64,000 nt of DNA from Klenkia sesuvii (GTDB lineage: Bacteria > Actinomycetota > Actinomycetes > Mycobacteriales > Geodermatophilaceae): the NCBI RefSeq assembly GCF_037083825.1, contig NZ_JBAPLU010000003.1:124001-188000 (forward strand), read 5' to 3'. Position numbers and translations under genes: made by a program. Shown here one piece after another: positions 25,409 to 33,748 of the stretch. Below the pieces are notes generated by a model, which was not told the origin of the DNA, did no database searches, and worked only from the letters and a program-made list of their open reading frames with translations. Numbering within the stretch: position 1 is the first letter of the stretch; each line of letters opens with the position of its first letter.

Positions 25409-28150
25409 CTAGTGCGCGGCGGCGTCCCAGCTCTGGCCGACCCCGACGCTGACGTCGAGGGTGACCGACAGGTCGGCGGCACCGGCCATCTCGGCGCGGA
25501 CGAGCTCCTCGAGCTCCTCCCGCTCGCCCGGGGCGACCTCGAGCACGAGCTCGTCGTGCACCTGCAGCAGCATCCGGCTGTTCAGCTGCCGCTCGGCGAT
25601 GCCCCGTTCGACACGCAGCATGGCGACCTTGATGACGTCGGCCGCCGACCCCTGGATGGGGGCGTTGAGGGCCATGCGCTCGGCCATGTCGCGGCGCTGC
25701 TTGTTGTCGCTGGTGAGGTCGGGGAGGTAGCGGCGGCGACCCATCGTCGTCTGGGTGTAGCCGGTCTGCCGGGCGTCCTCGACGACGGTGTCCAGGTAGT
25801 CGCGGATGCCACCGAACCGCTCGAAGTAGGCCTGCATCTGCACGCGGGCCTCCTCCGGGGTGATCTTCAGCTGCTGGGACAGGCCGTACGCGGAGAGCCC
25901 GTAGGCCAACCCGTAGCTCATGGCCTTGATGCGGCGGCGCATCTCGGGGTCGACCTGCTCGAGGGGGATGTCGAAGGCCCGCGCGGCGACGAAGGTGTGC
26001 AGGTCCTCCCCCGAGGTGAACGCCTCGATGAGACCGGCGTCCTCGGACAGGTGCGCCATGATGCGCATCTCGATCTGGCTGTAGTCGGCGGTCATGAGCG
26101 ACTCGTAGCCCGCGCCCACCACGAACGCCTGCCGGATGCGCCGGCCCTCGGCCGACCGGATCGGGATGTTCTGCAGGTTGGGGTCGGTGGAGGACAGCCG
26201 CCCGGTGGCCGCGATGGTCTGCTGGAACGTGGTGTGGATGCGGCCGGCGTCGTCGACCATCGGGATCAGCCCGTCGATGACGGTGCGCAGCCGGGTGACG
26301 TCGCGGTGCCGCAGCAGCGCCTCGAGGAACGGGTGCGGGCTGGTCTCCTGCAACCAGGCCAACGCGTCGGCGTCGGTGGTGTAGCCGGTCTTGTTCTTCT
26401 TGGTCTTGGGCAGGCCGAGCTGGTCGAACAGGACGGCCTGCAGCTGCTTGGGCGAGCCCAGGTTGATCTCGGTGCCGATGGCCTCGTAGGCGTCGGCGGC
26501 GGCCTCGGCGACCTTGCCGGCGAACTCGGACTGCAGGTCGTGCAGCAGGTCCAGGTCGGCGGCGATGCCGCGGGCCTCCATGCGGGCCAGCACCTTGGTC
26601 AGCGGGAGCTCGAGCTCGGTGAGCAGCTGGTCGCCGCCCTTCTGGCCGAGCAGCTGCTCGAGGGCGTCGGCCAGGTCGTTCACGGCGACGGCCTTGCGGG
26701 CGTCGGAGACCGCGGCCTCGCGGGCCAGGTCGGCCTCGGTGGGGCCCATGCCGTCGAGGGTCAGCTGGGTCTCGGTGGGCGCCGCCTCGACGAGCTCGCG
26801 GCGCAGGTAGCGGACGGCGAGGTCGCCGAGGTCGAAGGAGCGCTGCCCCGGCAGGGCCAGGTAGGCCGCCAGGGCGGTGTCGCTGACCTCGCCCTCGAGC
26901 TCCCACCCCCGCGCCCAGACCGCCAGCAGCGGGCCCTTCTCCTCGTGCACGACCTTCCGGGCGGCGGGGTCGGCCAACCAGGCCGCGAGGGCCTGCTCGT
27001 CGGCGGTGTCGAGCTCGGGGCCGAGGTCGACGAAGACGGTGTGGTCGTCGGCGGCGGCCAGCGCGATGCCCGTGAGCTCGCCGGTGCCCCGGCCCCATGT
27101 CCCCCGGAAGACGATGCCCGTGTGGCCCTTGTGGCCGTGCGCGGCCAACCAGTCACCGAGCCCGCCGGCGGGCACCTCGTCGACGGTCACGTCGATGCCG
27201 CCGTCGACCTCGGGTTCGGCGCTGGACAGCGTGGCGAACAACCGCTCGCGCAGCACCCGGAACTGCAGGTTGTCGAACAGGGTGTGCACCTCGGACCGGT
27301 CCCAGGGCTGCACTGCGAGGTCGGTGGGGTGCAGCTCGAGGGCGACCGTGCGGTCGAGCTCGGTGAGCCGGCGGTTCTGCAGCACCGACGAGAGGTGCTC
27401 GCGCAGCTTCTCCCCGACCTTGCCCTTGACGGTGTCGACCTGGTCGACCAGCGCGTCGAGCGAGCCGTACTCGCGCACCCACTTCGCGGCGGTCTTCTCC
27501 CCCACGCTCGGGATGCCCGGCAGGTTGTCGGACGGGTCGCCGCGCAGCGCGGCGAAGTCGGGGTACTGGACGGGGCTCAGCCCGTACTTCTCCTCCACCG
27601 CGTCGGGGGTGAAGCGGGTGAGGTCGGAGACCCCCTTGCGCGGGTAGAGCACGGTGACGTGCTCGTTCACCAGCTGCAGGGCGTCGCGGTCGCCGGTGCA
27701 GATGAGCACGTCCATGCCCGACTCGACGGCCTGGACGGTGAGCGTGGCGATGACGTCGTCGGCCTCGTACCCGGCGGCGGTCAGCACCGGCACCCGGAGG
27801 GCGGCCAGGACCTCCTGGATCAGGCTGACCTGGCCACGGAAGTCGGTGGGGCTCTCGGACCTGTTGGCCTTGTACTCGGCGTAGATCTCGCTGCGGAACG
27901 TCGTGCGGCCGACGTCGAAGGCCACCGCGAGGTGGGTGGGCGCCTCGTCGCGCAGCACGTTGATGAGCATCGAGGTGAAGCCGTAGACGGCGTTGGTGGG
28001 CTGCCCCGTGGTGGTCGAGAAGTTCTCCACCGGCAGCGCGAAGAACGCCCGGTAGGCCAGCGAGTGGCCGTCGAGCAGCAGCAGGCGGGGGCGTTGCCCC
28101 GCCGGCACGGTGGTGGATGGGGGGGCCGTCTCGGACACCGGTGCAGACAT
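25409..28150 (-). CDS. polA: DNA polymerase I
   Basis: Replication and repair polymerase. 913 aa from ATG 28150; ATG 28159 is in frame upstream, but the -10 hexamer TACGAT (28163-28158) overlaps it and would start the mRNA at 28150. N-terminal 5'-nuclease domain (LLLLDGHSLAYRAFF ... TGDRDALQLV ... LPGIPSVGEKTAAKWV), middle 3'-5' exonuclease-like domain lacking the catalytic DxE motif, then the polymerase domain with motif A TADYSQIEMRIMAHL, motif B RRRIKAMSYGLAYG and motif C LQVHDELVLE (Asp about 866). The O-helix position equal to E. coli Phe762 is Tyr (about residue 746), as in mycobacterial Pol I. Confidence 0.97.
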   Translation of the reverse strand: MSAPVSETAPPSTTVPAGQRPRLLLLDGHSLAYRAFFALPVENFSTTTGQPTNAVYGFTSMLINVLRDEAPTHLAVAFDVGRTTFRSEIYAEYKANRSESPTDFRGQVSLIQEVLAALRVPVLTAAGYEADDVIATLTVQAVESGMDVLICTGDRDALQLVNEHVTVLYPRKGVSDLTRFTPDAVEEKYGLSPVQYPDFAALRGDPSDNLPGIPSVGEKTAAKWVREYGSLDALVDQVDTVKGKVGEKLREHLSSVLQNRRLTELDRTVALELHPTDLAVQPWDRSEVHTLFDNLQFRVLRERLFATLSSAEPEVDGGIDVTVDEVPAGGLGDWLAAHGHKGHTGIVFRGTWGRGTGELTGIALAAADDHTVFVDLGPELDTADEQALAAWLADPAARKVVHEEKGPLLAVWARGWELEGEVSDTALAAYLALPGQRSFDLGDLAVRYLRRELVEAAPTETQLTLDGMGPTEADLAREAAVSDARKAVAVNDLADALEQLLGQKGGDQLLTELELPLTKVLARMEARGIAADLDLLHDLQSEFAGKVAEAAADAYEAIGTEINLGSPKQLQAVLFDQLGLPKTKKNKTGYTTDADALAWLQETSPHPFLEALLRHRDVTRLRTVIDGLIPMVDDAGRIHTTFQQTIAATGRLSSTDPNLQNIPIRSAEGRRIRQAFVVGAGYESLMTADYSQIEMRIMAHLSEDAGLIEAFTSGEDLHTFVAARAFDIPLEQVDPEMRRRIKAMSYGLAYGLSAYGLSQQLKITPEEARVQMQAYFERFGGIRDYLDTVVEDARQTGYTQTTMGRRRYLPDLTSDNKQRRDMAERMALNAPIQGSAADVIKVAMLRVERGIAERQLNSRMLLQVHDELVLEVAPGEREELEELVRAEMAGAADLSVTLDVSVGVGQSWDAAAH

Positions 28151-28157
28151 CGGGGCC

Positions 28158-28202
28158 ATCGTATGGCGGGGGTACGACGGTTCCCGGGCCGATGGCTAGC
28201 GT
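28158..28202. promoter_or_regulatory. Divergent promoters for polA and the thioesterase gene
   Basis: Minus-strand TACGAT at 28163-28158 lies 7 nt before ATG 28150 of polA, and plus-strand TAGCGT at 28197-28202 lies 7 nt before GTG 28210 of the thioesterase. Both spacings fit leaderless mRNAs, which are common in actinobacteria. No good -35 hexamers seen. Confidence 0.5.
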
Positions 28203-28209
28203 GCGGCCG

Positions 28210-28611
28210 GTGAGCACCCCGCGCCCTGACTGGGCCCCCGCCGACCTCAGCCCGCTGGACCGCAAGCTGGGCATCGAGATCACCGACCACGACCCCGACC
28301 GGCTGGTGGCCACCATCCCGGTCGCCGGCAACGAGCAGCCGTTCGGGCTGCTGCACGGTGGGGCCACCTGCGCGCTGGCCGAGACAGTGGGCTCGTGGGC
28401 GGGCGCCCTGCACGCCGGGCCCGGCGGGCAGGTGGTCGGCATCGAGCTCAACGTGAGCTACCTGCGGGGGGCGACCGCCGGCACCGTCACCGCCGTCTGC
28501 ACACCGGTGCGGCGGGGCCGCACGCTCGCCACCTTCCGCATCGAGATGAGCGACGACCAGGGTCGCCCGACCGCCAGCGCCCGGCTGACCACCTTCCTGA
28601 AGCAGGCCTGA
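28210..28611 (+). CDS. PaaI-type hotdog-fold thioesterase
   Basis: Acyl-CoA thioesterase of the PaaI/YdiI type. 133 aa from GTG 28210; ATG 28192 in frame would place the start codon before the likely -10 element. Hotdog motif HGGATCALAETVGSWAG with the catalytic acid (Glu) on the central helix, then VGIELNVSYLRGATAG and GRTLATFRIEMSDDQGR. Substrate unknown; menaquinone-pathway or general clean-up roles are both known in the family. Divergent from polA. Confidence 0.9.
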   Translation: MSTPRPDWAPADLSPLDRKLGIEITDHDPDRLVATIPVAGNEQPFGLLHGGATCALAETVGSWAGALHAGPGGQVVGIELNVSYLRGATAGTVTAVCTPVRRGRTLATFRIEMSDDQGRPTASARLTTFLKQA

Positions 28612-28723
28612 CCAGCCACGACAGGCCCGGGACCGCCCGGATCGGACCGCCTGCGCCCGGGCTCCCGAGTCGCGTTTGTGTCACGGACCACCTTCAGGAC
28701 CCAAGACCGCAACACGGGTGGGC

Positions 28724-28765
28724 TAGTGTCCCGGTCCGATCGCAACCCGTCGTCCACCGGGACAC
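28724..28765 (+). promoter_or_regulatory. Candidate liv promoter -10 with overlapping inverted repeat
   Basis: TAGTGT (28724-28729) is a -10 candidate. A perfect 10-bp inverted repeat (GTGTCCCGGT 28726-28735, ACCGGGACAC 28756-28765, 20-nt spacer) starts inside it. It could be an operator for a dimeric repressor at the transcription start or a stem in the leader of the liv operon, whose first start codon lies at 28817. Confidence 0.45.
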
Positions 28766-28816
28766 CCCCGGACGGACACCTGCAGACCGCAGCACTCCCA
28801 CGGCCCAGGAGGTCGA

Positions 28817-30184
28817 GTGACGCACGCTCCCCACCGTGCCCCCGCGCACGGTGAACGCACGGGCCCGCCGGGCCCCCGGGCTCGGCGCCGGCGGGCGGTG
28901 TCCCGCGCCCGGGACCGCGCCCGGCGCCCGTTCGCCCTCGCCCTGCTGCTCGCCGCCCTGGCCGCCGTCTTCGCCGTGCTGCTGCCCGCCGGGGTGGCCA
29001 GCGCCGAGGGCGAGTCGGTGCGCGGCACCCTGCAGACCAGCCGCTCGGGCCCCATCGAGGGCGTCGAGGTCACCGTCACCACCCCCGACGGCGACGAGGT
29101 GGGCTCGGCCGAGACCGGCGACGACGGCCGGTGGGAGGTGGAGCTGCCGGGCCCGGGCCAGTACGTGGTGTCCATCGACGGCGACGCGCTGCCCGACGGC
29201 GTCGTGCTCAACGGCGAGGACAGCCGCACCGTCACCGTCGACACCGGCCGCAACCAGCCGGTCAACCTCGGCCTCAACGACGGCTCCCGCAACGCCGGGG
29301 GTGGCGGCATCCGCGCGGTGCAGCTGTTCGTCGACGGGCTCCGGTTCGGGCTCATCATCGCCGTCTGCGCGGTCGGCCTGTCCTTGATCTTCGGCACCAC
29401 CGGGTTGACGAACTTCGCGCACGGCGAGCTGGTCACCATCGGTGCCATCGTCGCCTGGTACATCAACGTGCAGGGCGGGGTGCCGCTCATCGCGGCCACG
29501 CTCATCGCGATGGTGGTCGGGGCCGGGGTCGGCGCGCTCAACGAGCTCGGGCTGTGGCGGCCGCTCCGCCGTCGCGGCACCGGCCTCGTCGCCGCGCTCG
29601 TCGTCTCGATCGGGTTGTCGCTGCTGCTGCGCTACGCCATCCAGATCGTCTACGGCGGGTTCTCCAACCCCTACGCCGAGTACCAGTCGCAGCGGGCCGT
29701 CGACTACGGCGTGTTCACCATGACCAACCGGGCCCTGGCCTCCATCGTCATCGCCCTGGTCGTCCTGGTCCTCGTGGCGCTCATGCTGCAGCGCACCAAG
29801 ATCGGCAAGGCCATGCGGGCCGTCGCCGACAACCGTGACCTCGCCGCGTCCTCGGGCATCGACGTCAACCGCGTCATCCTGGTCGTCTGGATGATGGGCG
29901 GCGCGCTCGCCGCCCTCGGCGGGGTCCTGCTCGGCCTGTCCGACCAGGTGCAGTGGGACATGGGCTTCCGCCTGCTGCTGCTCATGTTCGCCGGCGTCAC
30001 CCTCGGTGGCCTGGGCACCGCCTACGGCGCCCTGGTCGGGAGCGTCATCATCGGTGTGTTCGTCCAGATGTCCACCCTGGTCATCCCGGACGACACCAAG
30101 TACGTCGGAGGTCTGCTCCTCTTGATCGTCATCCTCGTCATCCGGCCCCAGGGCATCCTGGGCAGCCGGGCCCGGATCGGTTGA
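28817..30184 (+). CDS. livH: Branched-chain amino-acid ABC permease LivH fused to an N-terminal extracytoplasmic domain
   Basis: Membrane permease for branched-chain amino acids or related compounds. 455 aa from GTG 28817, 5 nt after AGGAGGTCGA. Residues 1-37 are basic; 38-63 form a signal-like helix ending in VASA-EGES; 65-150 look like a carboxypeptidase-regulatory/CnaB-type beta sandwich (VRGTLQTSRSGPIEGVEVTV, DDGRWEVELPGPGQYVVSID); the LivH domain runs from about 165 to the end (LIFGTTGLTNFAHGELVTIG, AVADNRDLAASSGIDV). E. coli LivH is about 308 aa, so roughly 150 residues are extra. First gene of livHMGF. Confidence 0.92.
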   Translation: MTHAPHRAPAHGERTGPPGPRARRRRAVSRARDRARRPFALALLLAALAAVFAVLLPAGVASAEGESVRGTLQTSRSGPIEGVEVTVTTPDGDEVGSAETGDDGRWEVELPGPGQYVVSIDGDALPDGVVLNGEDSRTVTVDTGRNQPVNLGLNDGSRNAGGGGIRAVQLFVDGLRFGLIIAVCAVGLSLIFGTTGLTNFAHGELVTIGAIVAWYINVQGGVPLIAATLIAMVVGAGVGALNELGLWRPLRRRGTGLVAALVVSIGLSLLLRYAIQIVYGGFSNPYAEYQSQRAVDYGVFTMTNRALASIVIALVVLVLVALMLQRTKIGKAMRAVADNRDLAASSGIDVNRVILVVWMMGGALAALGGVLLGLSDQVQWDMGFRLLLLMFAGVTLGGLGTAYGALVGSVIIGVFVQMSTLVIPDDTKYVGGLLLLIVILVIRPQGILGSRARIG

Positions 30185-30188
30185 GCCG

Positions 30189-31176
30189 ATGAGCGACCTG
30201 ATCGACGCCCTGCTCATCGGCGTGAAGGCCGGCCTGGGGTTCCAGGCCATCTTCTTCGCGCTGCTGGCCATCGGCATCAACGTCCACTTCGGGTACACCG
30301 GCCTGCTGAACTTCGGGCAGATCGCCTTCGCGATGCTCGGCGGGTTCGGCATCGCCATCTCCGTCAGCCAGTGGGGGCTGCCGTTCTGGGTCGGCGTGCT
30401 CGTCGGCATCGCCGCGGCCGTCGTCCTGGCCCTGCTGCTGGGCCTGCCCACGCTGCGGCTGCGGGCCGACTACCTGGCGATCGTCACGATCGCCACGGCC
30501 GAGGGTCTGCGGCTGCTGTTCCGGTCGGTCTCGGCCACGCCGGTCACCAACGGCACGCGTGGCCTCTCGGCGTTCAACCAGAGCTTCATCGCCCTCGCCC
30601 CGTGGGACACCCAGCGCCGGTACCGGATCCTGGGCACCTCGTGGAGCGGCGGCGAGCTCTGGGTGGCCCTGGTCGGCTGGGTCCTCGTCGCGCTGGCCTG
30701 CCTGCTGGTCTGGTCGCTCATGCGCAGCCCCTGGGGCCGGGTGCTCAAGGCCATCCGCGAGGACGAGGACGCCGTCCGGGCGCTGGGCAAGAACGTCTAC
30801 AGCTACAAGATGCAGGCCCTGGTCCTCGGCGCGGTCTTCGGCGCGTTCGGCGGCATGGTCTACGCCGTCGGCACCGGGTCGGCCATCCCCGACCAGTACC
30901 AGAACGCCAACACGTTCCTCGCCTACGCCGCCCTGATCCTCGGCGGTGCGGCGCGGGTGCTCGGCCCGGTCGTCGGGTCGATCATCCTGCTGTTCATCCT
31001 GCAGTTCGCCGACACCTTCCTGCGGGCGCTGATCAGCAACGGCGTCATCCCCGACGCCCTGCTGTCCTCCACCGACGTGGCCCAGATCCGCTTCGTGCTG
31101 GTCGGCATCGGGTTGATCCTGCTGCTGGTCTTCCGGCCGCAGGGCATCTTCGGTGACCGACGAGAGGTGATGCTCG

Positions 31177-31187
<11 letters not shown>
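30189..31187 (+). CDS. livM: Branched-chain amino-acid ABC permease LivM
   Basis: Second permease subunit. 332 aa from ATG 30189, 4 nt after livH. Eight or more hydrophobic segments; family motifs NVHFGYTGLLNFGQIAFAML, LRLRADYLAIVTIATAEGLR and the EAA-like loop AIREDEDAVRALGKNVYSYK, which contacts the ATPases. ILGGAARVLGPVVGSIILL near the end is typical. Overlaps livG by 11 nt. Confidence 0.95.
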
Positions 31188-32183
<996 letters not shown>

Positions 32184-32187
<4 letters not shown>

Positions 32188-33035
32188 GCGACCCGATGTC
32201 CGGGGTCGACGACTCCGGCGAGGCCGTCACCCGCGCCGACGCAGCATCGACCGGGGAGCTGTCCCCGGCCGAGAAGGCCGCCACGCGCGAGGAGCACGTC
32301 AAGCTCGCCGAGGGCGCGCTGGTGCGGGCCGACGACCTGGTCGCCGGCTACGTGCCCGGGGTCAACATCCTGCAGGGCTGCGACTTCTACCTGCAGGACG
32401 GCGAGCTGGTGGGCATCATCGGCCCCAACGGCGCCGGCAAGTCCACGCTGCTCAAGACGCTCTTCGGCCTCATCCCGGTGCGGTCGGGCGCGGTGACGCT
32501 GCGCGGGGAGAACATCACCTCGGCGCCGGCGCACAAGCTGGTGCAGCTGGGCGTGGGCTACGTACCGCAGAACAACAACGTGTTCCCCTCGCTCACCATC
32601 GCCGAGAACATGCAGATGGGTGTGTACCTGCGGCCCAAGACGTTCAAGGAGCGGTTCGACTACGTCATCGACCTGTTCCCGCTGCTCGGCGAGCGGCGCA
32701 ACGGCAAGGCCGGGGCGCTGTCGGGCGGGGAGCGGCAGATGGTGGCGATGGGCCGGGCCCTGATGATGGACCCCTCGGTGCTGCTGCTCGACGAGCCGTC
32801 GGCCGGTCTGTCGCCGGCCTACCAGGACGAGGTGTTCATCCGCTGCCGCCGGATCAACGCCACCGGTGTCTCGATCATCATGGTCGAGCAGAACGCCCGC
32901 CGGTGCCTGCAGATCTGCGACCGCGGCTACGTGCTGGACCAGGGCCGCAACGCCTACACCGACAAGGGCAAGGCGCTGATGAACGACCCCAAGGTCGTCG
33001 AGCTCTACCTCGGCACCCTCGCCAAGGCCCAATGA
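32184..33035 (+). CDS. livF: Branched-chain amino-acid ABC transporter ATPase LivF
   Basis: 283 aa from ATG 32184. Walker A GPNGAGKSTLLKTLFG, Q-loop GYVPQNNNVFPSLT, signature LSGGERQMVAMGRAL, Walker B VLLLDEPSAGLSP, H-loop MVEQNAR (with Gln-Asn in place of a His, as usual for LivF). A charged N-terminal extension of about 45 residues precedes the domain. Last gene of the livHMGF operon, followed by repeat hairpin copy B. Confidence 0.95.
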
Positions 33036-33048
33036 CGGACCACTAGAA

Positions 33049-33105
33049 GGACCCCCTCGCCCCCCGAGCCACGCTGCGCGCGGCCCGGGACCCTGCGAGG
33101 GGGCC
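33049..33105 (+). terminator. Repeated hairpin, copy B, at the 3' end of livF
   Basis: Arms GGACCCCCTCGC (33049-33060) and GCGAGGGGGCC (33095-33105) enclose a loop with GAGCCACGCTGCGCGCGGC. Same architecture and same orientation to its upstream gene as copies A and C. Likely terminates livHMGF. Confidence 0.75.
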
Positions 33106-33154
33106 GTTCCAGCACGTCACCTGCCGGTCGTCCCCACGCGGGGCGGCCGGCAGC

Positions 33155-33271
33155 GTGCTGTCATGGGCCGTGCCCCCCGGCCCTGACCCTCGACCGCACC
33201 CGGTGACCCGGGAGCAGCTGGACGCGCAGAACCTGGCCTGGCGCGGCACGCCGGCCGAGGACGACCGATGA
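33155..33271 (+). CDS. Possible small protein coupled to the next membrane protein
   Basis: 38 codons from GTG 33155, or 22 codons from GTG 33203 (VTREQLDAQNLAWRGTPAED and two more residues). Its TGA overlaps the ATG of the next gene by 4 nt, the pattern used by real coupled genes throughout this window. No recognised motif and no strong ribosome site, so it may be only leader sequence. Confidence 0.3.
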   Translation: MLSWAVPPGPDPRPHPVTREQLDAQNLAWRGTPAEDDR

Positions 33272-33693
33272 CCGTCCTCGCCGTCGTGCACCTGGTCCTG
33301 GTCGCCGCCTACGCGGGGTTCCAGTGGACCGTGCGGGTCGTGGTGTACCCGCAGATGGCCGGGGTCGGAGCGGGGTTCGCCGCCTACGAGCGGGCCCACC
33401 AGCAGCGGATCGCCCGGGTGGTGGGGCCGCTGTTCGCCGGGCAGGGCGTCACCACCTGCTGGCTGGTCGTGCTCGCCCTCCGCGGGTCCGCCCCCGCCGT
33501 CCCCGTGCTGGCCGGCGGCGTGTGCCTGGCCGTCGTGCTGGGTGCGACCTGGCTCGGGGCCGTCCCCCAGCACCGGGTCCTCGACCGGGGGTGGGACGCC
33601 GTCGCGCACCGACGGCTCCTGCGGGTGGACTCCGTACGGGTCGCCGCGGCCTCCGCCGGGCTCGCCGCCGCCGTCTGGCTGGTCCTGGGCTGA
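33268..33693 (+). CDS. Four-helix integral membrane protein, unknown function
   Basis: 141 aa from ATG 33268. Four hydrophobic segments (about residues 4-20, 48-68, 75-95, 120-140) with conserved-looking polar parts FQWTVRVVVYPQM and VPQHRVLDRGWDAVAHRRLL between them. Resembles small actinobacterial membrane proteins annotated as hypothetical; no enzymatic motif seen. Lies between the liv operon and the converging binding-protein gene but nothing ties it to transport. Confidence 0.75.
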   Translation: MTVLAVVHLVLVAAYAGFQWTVRVVVYPQMAGVGAGFAAYERAHQQRIARVVGPLFAGQGVTTCWLVVLALRGSAPAVPVLAGGVCLAVVLGATWLGAVPQHRVLDRGWDAVAHRRLLRVDSVRVAAASAGLAAAVWLVLG

Positions 33694-33700
33694 GACGCAG

Positions 33701-33734
33701 AACGGCCCGGCTCCCTCGCGGGGGCCGGGCCGTT
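33701..33734. terminator. Bidirectional terminator before the binding-protein gene
   Basis: Arms AACGGCCCGGC and GCCGGGCCGTT (11 bp) with a 12-nt loop, between the ends of two convergent genes, 8 and 14 bp from their stops. Confidence 0.8.
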
Positions 33735-33748
33735 CCGTGCTGGCTACG

